Shown here one piece after another: positions 1 through 12,380 of a DNA stretch of 64,000 nucleotides. The translations under genes were made by a program, and so were the position numbers. The stretch is from Proteromonas lacertae (taxonomy: Eukaryota; Sar; Bigyra; Opalinata; Proteromonadidae): positions 248,001-312,000 of the forward strand of contig NGBS01001164.1 in assembly GCA_002245135.1 (NCBI GenBank), in the 5' to 3' direction. Below the pieces are notes generated by a model, which saw only the letters and a program-made list of their open reading frames with translations, was not told where the DNA came from and searched no databases. Every line of letters starts with the position of its first letter. The stretch's first letter is position 1.

Positions 1-1
1 A

Positions 2-196
2 TTAAGGTTGATGAAAGAAAACAAAGAAATATTTGAATGTTTAAATTGTTTATCAATTACAGTAAAACAAAATATAGATAAGTCAACACTGAATTCATTC
101 TTAAAAACATTTTCATCAATTGGAATAATCAAAATAAATGGAATATCAGAAGAAGAAAAGAAAAAATTATCAAAGGAATTCTTCAATATTGAATAA
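2..196 (+). CDS. 3' end of a pseudokinase-LRR family gene (partial, runs off the left edge)
   Basis: Only the last ~64 codons are visible. They form the family's C-terminal tail: residues like RLMKENKEIF, then LNCLSITVKQNIDKS, then INGISEEEKKK, ending in FNIE and TAA at 194-196. The same tail occurs at the 3' ends of the family members at 11.4 kb, 33.1 kb (minus strand) and 63.8 kb, which is how this fragment was recognised. No frame break is seen in the visible part. Kinase-like and LRR parts would lie upstream of the window. No function is known for the tail; its constant position after the LRRs suggests a distinct C-terminal domain. Confidence 0.75.
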   Translation, partial: LRLMKENKEIFECLNCLSITVKQNIDKSTLNSFLKTFSSIGIIKINGISEEEKKKLSKEFFNIE

Positions 197-329
197 TTAC
201 AATAAAATATAACTCATTATATGTTTTATTTTATTTTAACCCCCATAAAACAACACATTTATAGAATTTATGATTAATGAATAATGAGTTTTACGGTATA
301 ATACTTATAGTAGTATTAGTAGTATTCAT

Positions 330-3300
330 TTACCATGCTTCTAATGAATATCTACCTGTAGCTTCCATATTCTCAATTTCTTTCTTAGCTTGTTCTTCAC
401 TCATCTTTCCTTGTGAAGCAAAAGCTCTAATCATTGATTGTTTTACATCCTCTGGTACTCTTGAGGCTGGTCCACAGAAATAGAAATGTCCTTTCTTTGT
501 ATATAATAAGTCAAATGGTAAGGATGGTTCTTCATCTACTTTATTTTGAATATATACTTTCTTAGCTTGATCTCTTGAGAAGGCTGGTCTCATGTATTCT
601 AATACACCATCTTTATGATATTGATCCCATTCATCAGAGAATAAATATTCAGTCTTTTGATATCTACATCCATAGTATAATAACATTGGTCCAATCTTCT
701 TACCAGCTTTCTTATCCATTGCTCTTTGTTGTACAAAGGCTCTGAATGGAGCAATACCAGTACCTAAACCAGCCATTACTACTGGTGTTTCTGTTGATTC
801 TGGTAATACAATTGTACCAGCTTTAACTGTACATTCAATATTGATTGGTGATTCTTTAGATGGATTGCAATGTCTTAAATAGTCAGTACATAAACCAACT
901 CTATCTTTACCTGATGGTGTCTTCCAGTCAACTACAACTACGCATAAGTGTAATGTATCTGGATACATTGCCATTGAGGATGCTATTGAATAATATCTTG
1001 GTTTAATTTGTGGTACTAAATCTAATAAGTTAGCAATTGGTACTTTGCAGGATGGATATTTCTCAAAGATATCAGCATATGTTACTGTTTCTTTAACTAA
1101 TGTTTCTAATTCAGCTTTACCTTCATTAGATACTAAATGTAATAATGCTTTCTTATCTGCTTCATTACCAAAGATTGATAAGGATTCAAAGAATCTCTTA
1201 TTTGGTTTACCGAATAAATCTAATCTTTCTGTGAATAATTGTCTAGTGGATATTAAACTTGGGAATACACCAGCATTCTTTGGATCTACTGCTTTAATTG
1301 ATAATACTTCATTACCACTTAAACCAAAGTGTTTCAACATTCTATCTACATTCTCTGGAATATTTCTAGCATAAATAGCTAATGCATCACCTACATTGAA
1401 TTGTACACCACTTCCTCTTAAGTCAAATTGTAAATGCATAATATCTCGATCATAATCTTTAGGTGTCATTCTTACATTAGAAATCATTTTAATTACTGAA
1501 CTTGCTGGTCTATTAACACTGCCTGGAGCATGAGCACCTTCTTTGATTTCTACAATGTTCTTTGGTTGTGGTGGTCCTGATAATTGAGCTGGTTTTATAT
1601 CTAATGCATTGAAGAGATTTGGTTCCCAGATATCATAAGCAGTGTTGTATTTATCTTCATCTTGGTCATTACCATATCCAGTTTCGACGACTTTCTTTGC
1701 ACCTGCTTTTGTTAAAGCTTCATCATATTTCTTAGCAGCTTGACAGAAGAATGTGTAATTTGTATCACCTAAACCAAATACTGCATATTTAGTATTCTTT
1801 AATGCATCTGGACTTAATCCTTGTAAATATTTGTACAAGTTTCTACAGTTTGGTGGTAATTCACCTTGACCACAAGTTGATACTAATAATACTATTAATG
1901 GTTCATTCACTAATTCATCAGTCTCATAATCATCACAAGCTGATAAGGTTGCATTTACACCTCTTTGTTTACATTCTTCATAGAAGTTGTTAGCTAACTG
2001 TTCAGTTGTTCCTGTATCTGATCCATATAATATTAACATCTTTGGTCCACTTCCTTCAGAACCACTTCCACCTGCTGCTGGTGCTTTCAATCCTAATGCT
2101 TTGATTTGTAAGGATTGGAATCTGGTCTTTAAGTGATCTTCTAAATCTGATTGTAATTTCTTTGCTACATCTGGTTTACTTAACATTAATGAGTTGAATC
2201 TTACTTCTCTTGCTAAGAAGTCCTTTAATCCATCATGAATCTTCTTACAATCTAATTGGAATGGATTCTTATGTTGATCTACTAATCTTGGATCCCATCT
2301 ATATAATGGCCAATAACCAGTATTAACAGCAGTTTGTGCTTCTTTGAATGAGGCAGACATACCTGGTCTTAAACCAAATTGCATACATGGTGAATAAGCA
2401 AAGATAATTGATGGACCATCATAACTTTCAGCTTCATTGAATGCTTTTACAACTTGATTCATATTAGCATACATACATACTGAAGCAACATATACATTAC
2501 CATAACTCATAAACATCTCTGCCATTTCTTTCTTATTCAATCTCTTACCATTAGCTGTGAATTGTTGTACTGCACCTAATGATGTAGCTTTAGAGGCTTG
2601 ACCACCTGTGTTGGAATACATCTCAGTATCCATAATCAATACATTGATATTACATCCTGATGCCATTACATGATCTACACCACCATAACCAATATCATAA
2701 GCCCAACCATCTCCACCAATAATCCATTGAGAGATCTTTGGGAATTGATCTTTATTGGCATATAATTGTTCTAACATTGGATCTTTACTATGTTCAGCTT
2801 CTAATAATCCTTTAATCTTTTCACTAATCTTTTGACATACAGCACCATTGTCTTTCTCTGCTAACCAATCAGCTAAAGCATTCTTTAAATCACCTGACAT
2901 TTTAACATCTGGATTGTTAACTACTTGTTCTACTAATGATACATGTTTTTCTCTTCTATGAACAGCGGCAATATGCATACCTAAACCATATTCAGCATTA
3001 TCTTCGAATAAACTATTAGCCCAAGCAGGTCCTTGTCCTTTTTGGTTGGTTGTGTATGGGTTAAATCCAGCAGTTCCTCCCCAGATTGATGAACAACCTG
3101 TTGCATTAGCAATTACCATTCTTTCACCAAATAATTGGGTTAATAATTTAACATATGGAGTTTCACCACAACCTTCACAAGCACCAGAGAATTCTAATAA
3201 TGGTGTATTGAATTGAGATCCTTTGATTGTATTTCTATCAAATAAATGACCTTTCTCAGCTACTTTCATGGCATATTCCCAGTTGTGTTTTTGTTTTGCT

Positions 3301-5705
3301 TCTTCTTCTTCAGCTGGTTTCATTGTCAATGCATTATCTGGACAAGCAGTTGAACATAATGCACAACCAGTACAATCGAATGGAGATACTTGGATTCTAT
3401 ACTTTAATCCAGCTGGTCCTGCTGTTGATTTAACAGTTTCAAACGATGCAGGTGCTGCTTTAGCTTCATCAGCTGTTAATACAAATGGTCTAATAACTGC
3501 ATGTGGACATACCATTGCACATTGATTACATTGGGTACATTTACTTGAATCCCATTCTGGTATTTCTAAGGCTATACCTCTCTTCTCATATTTGGTTGTT
3601 CCTGATGGGAAATAACCACCTGGTGTAAATACACTTACTGGTAATGTATCACCATCAAAGTTACTCATTGGAATCATTACTTTCTCTATGAATTCTGGTA
3701 ATTTACCTGGTTCAAGATTCTCATTGATTGGTTTTGGTTCATTTGGTAAACTAGCCCAAGATGCTGGATATTTGATTTCTTTTAATTCTGCTAATGCACC
3801 ATCTACAGCTTTATAGTTCATATTAACTACAGCATCACCTTTCTTACCATAGGTCTTCTTAATAGCAGCTTTTAAATATTCTACAGCTTTATCAAATGGA
3901 ATAACTTCAGTTAATTTGAAGAATGCAGTTTGTAAGATCATATTAATTCTTTTACCTAAACCAATTTCTTGACCTAATTTGAATGCATCAACATTGTAGA
4001 ATCTCACTTTCTTTTGTCCAATTAATCTCTTTGTATGAGTACATAAGTTCTTTTCCATTTCTTCTAATGTACTCCATGGTGAGTTTAATACAAATACACC
4101 TCCATCTTTGATTTGACCTAATACTTCGAATTTATTGACATAATAAGTCTTATGACAAGCTACATAATCTGCTTTTTGAATCAAATAAGGAGATGTAATT
4201 GGTTCTTTACCAAATCTTAAATGTGATTGTGTTAAACCACCTGATTTTCTAGCATCATAATAGAAATAAGCTTGAATTGTCATATCTGTATGATCACCAA
4301 TAATCTTAATAGCATCTTTATTAGCACCAACAGTACCATCTGATCCTAAACCCCAGAATAAACATTGTTTAACTGTTGAAGGTAATGTATTTGGTTCTGG
4401 TACAATTGGTAATGATAAATGAGTTACATCATCTTCAATACCTACAGTGAATCTCTTTATTGGATCTTTAGCAACCAAATTGTTATAAACTGACCATACC
4501 ATACCTGGAGTGAAATCTTTTGATCCTAAACCATATCTACCACCAATTAATACTTTAGGATGAATAGTACATTCACCACTCTCAAAGGCAGCACATACAT
4601 CTAAATACAATGGTTCACCTACAGCTGCTGGATCCTTCATTCTATCTAATACAGCAATTCTTTCCACTGTCTTTGGTAATGCTTTTAAGAAGTGACTAAT
4701 ACTCCATGGTCTGTATAATCTAACCTTTAATACACCAGTCTTTTGGCCATGTTCTTTGTTTAAAAATCTGGATGTTTCTACACACACTTCACAACCACTA
4801 CCCATTACAATAATGACAGAAGTAGCATCAGCAGCACCTTCATATTCAAATAATTGATATCTTCTACCAACTAATTTCTCAATCTTAGCAAAGGTTTGAT
4901 CTACAATTTCTGGTACTTTTTCGTAGAATTTGTTAGCGGCTTCAGTGATTTGGAAGAATACATCGGGTGTTTGAGCTGTACCTCTTAATTCTGGATGTTC
5001 TGGATTAACACCACGATTACGGAATTCAGCAACTTTATCTTGAGGGATATATTTAGCTAAATCTTGATAATCAATTAACTTTACTTTTTGAATTTCATGG
5101 GAAGTTCTAAAACCATCAAAGAAGTGAACGAATGGTACACGAGATTCTAATGTTGCAATATGGGCAGCAATAGCAATATCATGAGCTTCTTGAACTGATT
5201 GGGAGTTAAGTAAAGCAAAACCAGTACTTCTACAAGCCATAACATCGGAATGTTCACCATAGATTGATAATGCTTGACCAGCAATAGCTCTTGCAGCTAC
5301 ATGGAATACACATGGTTGTAATTCACCAGCTATCTTGTACATATTAGGAATCATAAGTAATAAACCTTGGGAAGCTGTGAATGTTGTTGTTAATGCACCA
5401 CCTGTTAAAGCACCATGTACAGCACCTGCAGCACCAGCTTCTGATTGCATTTCTGTAACACGACTATTTAAATTATATGTTATTTTATTAAGGAATATAC
5501 GTTACTTGACCAAAACAGTTTTTAATACCTTGACTTGACCATACATCAGCCAATTCACCCATTGGAGTGGATGGAGTAATTGGATAAATGAAAGCCATAT
5601 CACTAAAACCATATCTAAGAAAAAATAGTAGATAAATCCAAAATACCCAATATGACTTGCTGCAGTATTACCATCGCATGACTTTGTAATAAATTTTGCT
5701 GACAT
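330..5705 (-). CDS. PNO: Pyruvate:NADP+ oxidoreductase (PFO fused to NADPH-cytochrome P450 reductase module)
   Basis: Decarboxylates pyruvate to acetyl-CoA and passes electrons to NADP+; known from Euglena, Cryptosporidium and Blastocystis. The predicted protein is ~1768 residues. Order: ThDP-binding PFO N-domain (DGNTAASHIGYGFSD, MQSEAGAAGAVHGAL), CoA/transketolase-like domains, two 4Fe-4S ferredoxin motifs (CTQCNQCAMVCP and CTGCALCSTACP), the C-terminal ThDP domain (GCSSIWGGTAG, GDGWAYDIGYGG), then a flavodoxin-like FMN domain (MLILYGSDTGTTEQLA) and FAD/NADPH domains (YYSIASS, GLGTGIAPFRAF, FYFCGPASRVP). Three exons: 5705-5647, 5614-5501 and 5463-330; introns of 32 and 37 nt restore the conserved N-terminus. 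The start is the ATG before SAKFITKSCDGN. No mitochondrial targeting peptide is evident, so cytosolic location is possible, but an unseen upstream exon cannot be excluded. No frame break in 5.3 kb. Confidence 0.95.
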
Positions 5706-6864
5706 TTCTCTATAGTAATATAAAATAAAGATCGAGTTTATAGAAAAAAGATTCTGTATAATCAATAAGTTTTAAATGAGTAAATAAAACATAAAATAGA
5801 GTTCTTATAAATAAAGAAACATAATAGAATATAAAAATACCAAGATTATAAAGAGGATGTAACTTTTCTGTTATTGATTCAGCAATTAATACTAATTAAG
5901 CCTCACCCTCAAATCTTGAGCATTGATTGGTTTATTAAAATCGGGATTGGATCGATTATCGATATTTTTATAACAGATAAATTGAAATACAATTTTATAA
6001 TTGAGATATACGTTTTTAAATACCATTAAGAATGTTATGAACCATGGACCAACTTTGTTTATGTGTTTTTTCAGTAGTGGTATTAATGTCTGTAGAAGCT
6101 TCACAACAAAATCATAAATAATAGATAAAACGAATTATTTTGGGGGTGAAATAAGTACACTAATTAGAAAATTTGAATATTCTAAAAAGGATGTTTGAGA
6201 ATGAGTTTGTTATTATTTTAAAAATTTATTCGTTTTTCTACTTCTTTAATATTCGTAATGTGATTAAGATGAAAATATATATTTTGATGAAATGATGTGC
6301 TTTTCTTTATGTTTTGTGATTTTGTTGGTTTGCTAAAAAGAAATACGATTATAATATGGAGATCTACCGAAAAATTTCAATTTTTATTCTTATTTCATTA
6401 TTTACGGTATGTGCTGTGTTTATTTTTACATACAATTTATAAGCGTATAATACTATTATTATTATATATTCTAGGAAAAGCTACAAACTTCTGTAGTCGA
6501 TATAATGTAATCTTTTTATACATTCTCAGTATTTGCTATTTTTTTAAATATTGAATACTATCCTTATACTACTTATACGATAATTTTAAGCATAGATTGT
6601 CAAATCCTTCAATATTCTTCTAAATGCACAAACATGGATGAATAACACTTAAACAGTTAGTTACATTTCTGATATAAGTAATAGCATCATAATCGATAAT
6701 ATCATTTTGTGATAAAATGTTTTATGAAGTTATGTTGTGTCAATTAAACTTACTTAATATGGTAAAAAAAGTTGAGACATAATTGTTTATACATATCCAC
6801 TGCCTTGAAATATTAGATTTTTTTGTCACTATTTTTTTATTGGCTAGTTTCTACTTATTCAATC
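5706..6864. other. Gene-poor stretch, 1.2 kb
   Basis: No confident gene. A minus-strand open stretch at 5892-6104 (with PWFITFLMVF and a basic end RVRLN) has no ATG-started family match. On the plus strand, an ATG at 6358 opens a short hydrophobic leader (MEIYRKISIFILISLF) that could splice to 6475, but it soon reaches a stop. These may be eroded exons; the rest is AT-rich spacer. Confidence 0.4.
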
Positions 6865-7879
6865 ATGATTAGTAGTTCTAGTATTGTGCCTTCGAAAAGC
6901 AGTGACAATAGCAATACTTATATATTTGTAACTTTATTTTGTTATAACATCTTAGATAAATGCTTATAAGAAGATCTTGATGCATAGAACAAAAATGGAC
7001 CGGGAATTACTATTCTCGTTATCATCAAATAATATTAAATATGCCAATGCCTTATTCTGTATAGTAAGCAGTCTATATTTTTAGTAAGCATATATGAGGT
7101 AAATTTGATTGAAAAATCCTTTCTGAGGATATGGAATAGAAACAGAAAAGTGGAATGGATTGACATTAATTCCATCCAATCAAGCCAGTATAATATTTTT
7201 AGTGAAATAGTAAGTTGCTTCTTTATAGAAAGTATAAACCATTATCATTTAATGTATAAATATAGATGAAGTATATTTCGAAGAATATTTTCGATTCATC
7301 TGCATTTTTCTATTTTTTGACTATGAGTCAGTATTTTCTCTAATGATAGTTATGGCTGGTATTTACAGTAATATATACATCTCCGATGTATGTATTTTAA
7401 ATTATATTTATTAGGAACAACTTAAATCATTCATCTGTCATTATTCAATTTTTAATGATTTTTATGATGAATTATCCTTGCTAACTACAACTGAAAACAA
7501 ATCACCAAATAATCCAGAAGCCTGTTATTCCTTGAAGAAATTAAGAAAACATATTAAATACAGTGATAGTTTTAGGCAGTATATAGAATCATTTAGAGAT
7601 GAACTTAATAAAATAGTATTTAGTAAAAATAGATATAATACAATAACTAACAAAATTCAATTTTATTATTACGGGCAAGTATTCGAAAAAAGAGAATGTT
7701 GTCTAACTAAATTGTATAAATGTATATGTACTCGTGAAGAAAAACAATATCATTTCGATTATTATTCTGAAAATCCTAGTATTGAGGATTTCCAATGCTT
7801 AGTAAACGAAGAGAAACTTAGATTTGGATACGGCTCAAGAAATACGAGCACAATGCACATATTATCAATTTTTAAATAG
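6865..7879 (+). CDS. Unassigned six-exon gene
   Basis: Only the last exon is obvious by eye, but six exons join in frame: 6865-6927, 6956-7063, 7099-7209, 7266-7330, 7369-7387 and 7415-7879, with introns of 28, 35, 56, 38 and 27 nt. Every donor is GTA and every phase agrees, giving 276 residues with TAG at 7877-7879. The protein has a Ser-rich start (MISSSSIVPSKSS), a mixed charged middle and a Cys-containing region near the end (KRECCLTKLYKCICT). There is no signal peptide, membrane segment or recognised family. The 56-nt third intron is the least certain, since a shorter acceptor inside it leads to a stop. It faces the 3' end of the minus-strand gene at 8.05 kb. Confidence 0.55.
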
Positions 7880-8051
7880 ACCAAATGAATATTGTCATTC
7901 TAAATGTGTAACTTTTTGTATATACACAACTATATTTATCAAAAAACATGCATTTTAAATAGGCTATTAATTAAAATTTCATACTTTTCTATGTATATTG
8001 TTCAAAAACAATAAAAAAAGAAATAACATCATTTTCTATTGAATTTATCAT

Positions 8052-10122
8052 CTATTTTATCATACTCAAATCATTAACCACCTTTTTCAATTCATTTGGT
8101 GGAATTAACAGTTTTATAAGAGAAGGATTACAATGAAGAGCAAAATCTCTATAAGATAATAAACTAACCAAATATTCATCCATATCTATTGAACTAAGTC
8201 CTTTATGATATATTGGAATAATCATATTACCTATATTATCACTATAAACACTAATTTTAGGAAGTAAAATCAATAATTCTTTCATTTCATTTGATTTTAA
8301 TTTGTTTATATCTATTTTCTGAAATACATTGGATAATAAATCTTTTGAATATAAAACATTAAAATTATCTAATAACTATTCAATAATAATAATAATAAAT
8401 ATACAAATAAGATAGTAGAAACTGGAAGTAATGGAATAATCAAATTTAACACATTCTCAAATTCTTTTATCATATTCTTTATTGATGAATTGTTCTTTAT
8501 TCTGAATAAAGATATTAAACATTCGATTATTGATATTAACTCCTTTTCATTGTATTTACTATAACTCTTTATTTCATTAACAAAAGAATTTAATTGATAG
8601 AATAAAGAGTTTAGAATATAGTTTAAGGATGAATTTGTATTTATATTTTTATCTTTCCAATTATAATATTTTATAAACAACACATAATTATTATATCTAT
8701 ATATTTCACATATGGATAATTCATTCAAATAATATTCAATTACATCAAACTGAAATACTTCATACAAATTGTTTAATAAATATATTAATTGAATTGTCAT
8801 ATTATTATTCTCACAATTATTATATAATATATAACTGAATATTGTATTATGATATATCTTTTGATCTTCTATCTTTAGATTATTGAATATTTTTACATAA
8901 ATACATAACAAAAATGGAAATAATTCACTTTTTTCAAACAATTTCATCATCATATTTTGAATTGAATAATTGGATATTATTATATTTAAATCTCTCTCTA
9001 TTAATCCTACTATATATTCACTACAATAGATATTCTCATATTTATATAACAAGATTGGATTATCATTATATATGTTTTGAAATAATAATGAATAGAGAGA
9101 AGAATTCTGATTATATTTCAATAAATCAATTAATATTAGATATAACCCATCTATTTTACTATTATCATTATTATTAGATAGTAAATAGTCTATTATTCTA
9201 TCATTCTTTATTATTATATCAATTAGTGAATAAATATTATCATATAATAATTTATAAATACTTTCACTAGCATATTTATCATTGAGAAATAATCTCCACT
9301 TACATAATGATGTTATTACTTCATTCAGTTTTTCATTTTCATTGTTCAATATGTCTGTTGTATAAGTTTTACTAAATCCAATTATAAATATTAGGAATAA
9401 CTTCAATATCTTTATATCTGTTGATATTTCATCTTCTTTCATCTTCTCTATTTTAATTATTCTCTTATTTATTTGGTTAAATAAAACATCAAATATTTCA
9501 TCCACTGGAATATTATCAAAATGTTTCTATTATATAATAATATTATATTATGTTATAATTATACAGTAATACTGTGTTTTATCATTGGTTTCCATATTGA
9601 ACTAATTAAATAAATATTATCACTTAATATATCATTCAAAGAGAGTAAATTATCATAATATAACTCAAGTATTATATCATCATTATCTATTTTTGTAAAT
9701 ACACATTCAATTATCGAGCTTAGTGTCTATATTACTATAGCCTATATAGGTTATACTTGAAAATATTGCTTTAGTTGAGTTGAATCTACTCCATTTGATA
9801 ATTCATTCCACTTCATTATCACATTTCTTATATAATTTGTCACTCCAAGACATATCTCTTCATTTATATCGTTTTTTTCTATAAACTTAAAGTAACAAGG
9901 TAAAAATGACAAATGTGTTGAAAAATCTGAAATGCAGGATAGTTTGGGAATTATCTGAGAAAATACTGATAGTATATTATTATCATTTAGTTGTAGTTTA
10001 CACAAGGAGAGATCTTCTTCAAACATCTGTTTTAACTCTTCAAATATGGTTCTATACGAATTTTTAAAATCATTATTAATCATTTCTATTATTTTGTTAA
10101 GATTTTGAGTGTTTCTATTCAT
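8052..10122 (-). CDS. Large alpha-helical protein, unassigned
   Basis: Four exons (10122-9757, 9726-9565, 9526-8405, 8375-8052) with introns of 30, 38 and 29 nt join in frame to give 657 residues. The start is the first ATG of the exon (MNRNTQNLNKIIEMIN). The protein is Leu/Ile/Asn-rich with repeated amphipathic helices and no obvious catalytic motif, so a HEAT/ARM-like helical scaffold is plausible. An E2F-like site lies 10-21 bases upstream of the ATG, suggesting expression linked to S phase, but I cannot name a family. No signal peptide or membrane segment is seen. Confidence 0.7.
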
Positions 10123-10131
10123 TTTATTCAG

Positions 10132-10143
10132 TTTGGCGCGAAA
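10132..10143. promoter_or_regulatory. E2F/DP-like site upstream of the 8.05-10.12 kb gene
   Basis: TTTGGCGCGAAA is a full match to the E2F/DP consensus (TTTSSCGC and its near-palindromic extension). It sits in an extremely AT-rich intergenic stretch, immediately upstream of the start codon of the minus-strand gene. Function is inferred from the motif only. Confidence 0.45.
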
Positions 10144-10444
10144 TGACTTTTTTTTTTCAATTTTTTTTCTTTTTTAAAAAGCTAAACAAAACATATAGAT
10201 CAGTGTAAATATATCATTCGAAATAATGTCGTTACAATTTATCAATTACTCTTCATATTTTACTATCACATCCTTTGTTAGTTAATTTTGTTTTGTAATT
10301 CAGTTATAATCTCAATATTATAATTAATGAATAGAATGATCTAGCAATAGCAATTTTCAATATGTATAATGAGTATTTGATGTGTTTAATGATGTTTAAT
10401 TAAGAAAATAAAGAATAGAAACGACTAAATATTTTGAAACAAGA
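10144..10444. other. Intergenic spacer between divergent genes
   Basis: About 300 bases of AT-rich DNA between the minus-strand gene at 8.05-10.12 kb and the plus-strand pseudokinase copy at 10.44 kb. It begins with T-runs. Nothing else is recognised. Confidence 0.5.
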
Positions 10445-11445
10445 ATGATAAACTTAAACTCATTCTTAGATAATAAATTATCATCGCTTCTACCATTAAA
10501 TGCAAAAGTATGAAAAATTATGGATATTCTTTAATAGATAAAAGAAACAGGTGAAAAGAATGTAAATGAAGTTAATGTGAAAGTAGAAATGATGAACGAT
10601 GTTAAAATGATAAAAATATTAAATATCCGGAAGATCAAAGAAAAGCATATATTGAAATTTATCGAGAATCATCAATTATTATCCAAAAATTGTAGTTTAA
10701 TCACATATCCATTTCAAATACAACATATCGGATGTAATATGATATTATTATCAAGAAAATATTACACTAGAGATTTAGAAGAATTAATAAAAGGCAAATC
10801 ATTAACAAATAGACTTATTTGTAATGTGATATGTTATATATGTAATACATTAATAATATTGAGTGAAAATGATATAATAGTTGATAATTTAAAGAGCAGT
10901 AATGTGATTTATAAAGTTAATAATAATATGTTGTTATGTGATTTATTTTTGAATGCATTGGGAAATGATGATGAAATGAGAGTGTATGATATATGTTTCA
11001 AAAGCCCAGAAGAGTTGAGTGGATTAGAATGTGATGAGAAAAGTGTGATTTGGTCAATTGGATGTATATTATATGAGATGATTTGTAAGAAATTACCATT
11101 TGAAGAGGATAATAATGTGTTTCAAGTATTATTATTATGAATATAAACATTAAATAGATATTGGAATGAGTGAAAATGGATTGAAGTTATTAATAGAAAA
11201 GATAAAAGATAATTATCCACTAAGAAAGTTAAATTTATCAGGAAATGAATTAGATGAAAAAGGATTAAGATTAATTAAAAGAAATAGTGGAGTTTTCAAT
11301 GGATTGGATAAAATTATCAATAACATTCAAAAGTAACATAACTAAAAAACATTTGAAATCATTTTTACTCGCACTTTTGTCAATTAAAAAGATAAAAATG
11401 AATGGAATAATGGAAGAAAATAAGGAAGAAATTCAAGAAGAATAA
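10445..11445 (+). pseudogene. Pseudokinase-LRR family copy with internal deletion
   Basis: Exon 1 (10445-10507, 21 codons) and a 30-nt intron match the layout of the copy at 61.7 kb. Exon 2 encodes a kinase-like domain: KMIKILNI in the Lys strand, NLKSSN in the catalytic loop (Asn replaces the HRD Asp), CDLFLN for DFG, SPEEL for APE and WSIGCILYEM in helix F. After PFEEDNN the sequence jumps directly to the last intron and final LRR/tail exon (GMSENGLKLL, NLSGNELDEKGLRL), so the kinase C-end and most LRRs are deleted. The joined frame hits a stop. A second one-base shift lies in the tail near 11318. It therefore cannot make the full family protein. Confidence 0.8.
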
Positions 11446-11538
11446 TAATTTTTAGATTTTTTTTTTAATGAATAATTAAATTGTAAATAATTCATATTTT
11501 TATAATAATACATTTACTTATTTTATTTTTATTTCTTA

Positions 11539-12205
11539 TTACATTACATCATCACTGTTATTAAAATCATCAAAATCATCTTCAATATCATCTGGTATTT
11601 CATCAGGTATATCATTAGAAACAACTTCTTTTTCTTTCTTTTCACTATTCATTGGAGGTAAACTTCCTGCAGTTTGTGGCATTCTACTTAGTGAAGGCAA
11701 TTTAGAAGCTGGTGATTTTTCAGATTCTGTTGAACTTTCGAATAGTGAATCATCATTGTCATTTTTTTGAGGTGATTCAAATTCATTGTTATTATTATTT
11801 CTATTGCTATTGTTGATCATGTTGTTCATCATTCCAAAACTATTGGTGGAAGGTGGTGGAAGTGAATTACTATTATTTGAGGGTATATTCTTCTGAGAAT
11901 CTGATACATTTTTAAGTAATTCGTTTAAAAGTATTATTATCTATCAAATTATATGCTAAAAGTAAATACTTGCTCTTTAGTTATCATATTTGGAGAGAAA
12001 TACTGATCATGTTCACGAATAAGCATTTCATAAATACTTTCAGCTGTTTTAAGGGTATTTATGTTTAAATCAACTTCATAGAGCTTTGTTTCTTCTAATA
12101 AGTAAGATGATTTTGAAAAATACCATCATTTCCATTTGTATATTCTAAACCTATCTTACTAGGTTCGAATTTTACACCTACTTTATGTAAAACTATATCA
12201 CTCAT
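11539..12205 (-). CDS. CEP19-like centrosomal/ciliary protein
   Basis: Three exons (12205-12124, 12094-11970, 11940-11539) with 29-nt introns give 202 residues. The N-terminus VGVKFEPSKIGLEYTNG resembles the CEP19 start (a G-[VI]-[KR]-F-x-P core), followed by LYEVDLNINTLKTAESIYE and HDQYFSPNMITKEQ, in the position of the CEP19 helix ending in a Tyr/Leu-rich stretch. The C-terminal half is Asn/Ser-rich and ends in an acidic block (IPDDIEDDFDDFNN), again as in CEP19. In animals CEP19 recruits RABL2 and IFT-B at the ciliary base. The other cilium genes here (CCDC40, DNAAF2) fit. The assignment rests on short motifs, so it is moderate. Confidence 0.6.
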
Positions 12206-12380
12206 TGAAAAAAATAAGATCGAAATTCAAACTTAAATAACTGTCAAACATTATCAAGCTCAGTTCCATCAAACTCTGAATCAAGCTAATATTATATTCT
12301 CTTTTTTTCTCTTAAACAAACATAAAATAATAAGGTCAATGATATATATTGCTCCAAGAGCTACATTAATGAGTAATAGT

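Noticed and set aside
6297-6554. 85-codon plus-strand open frame rich in Phe/Ile/Leu
   Set aside because: No ATG-led coding pattern over its length and no family; composition follows the AT-rich background.
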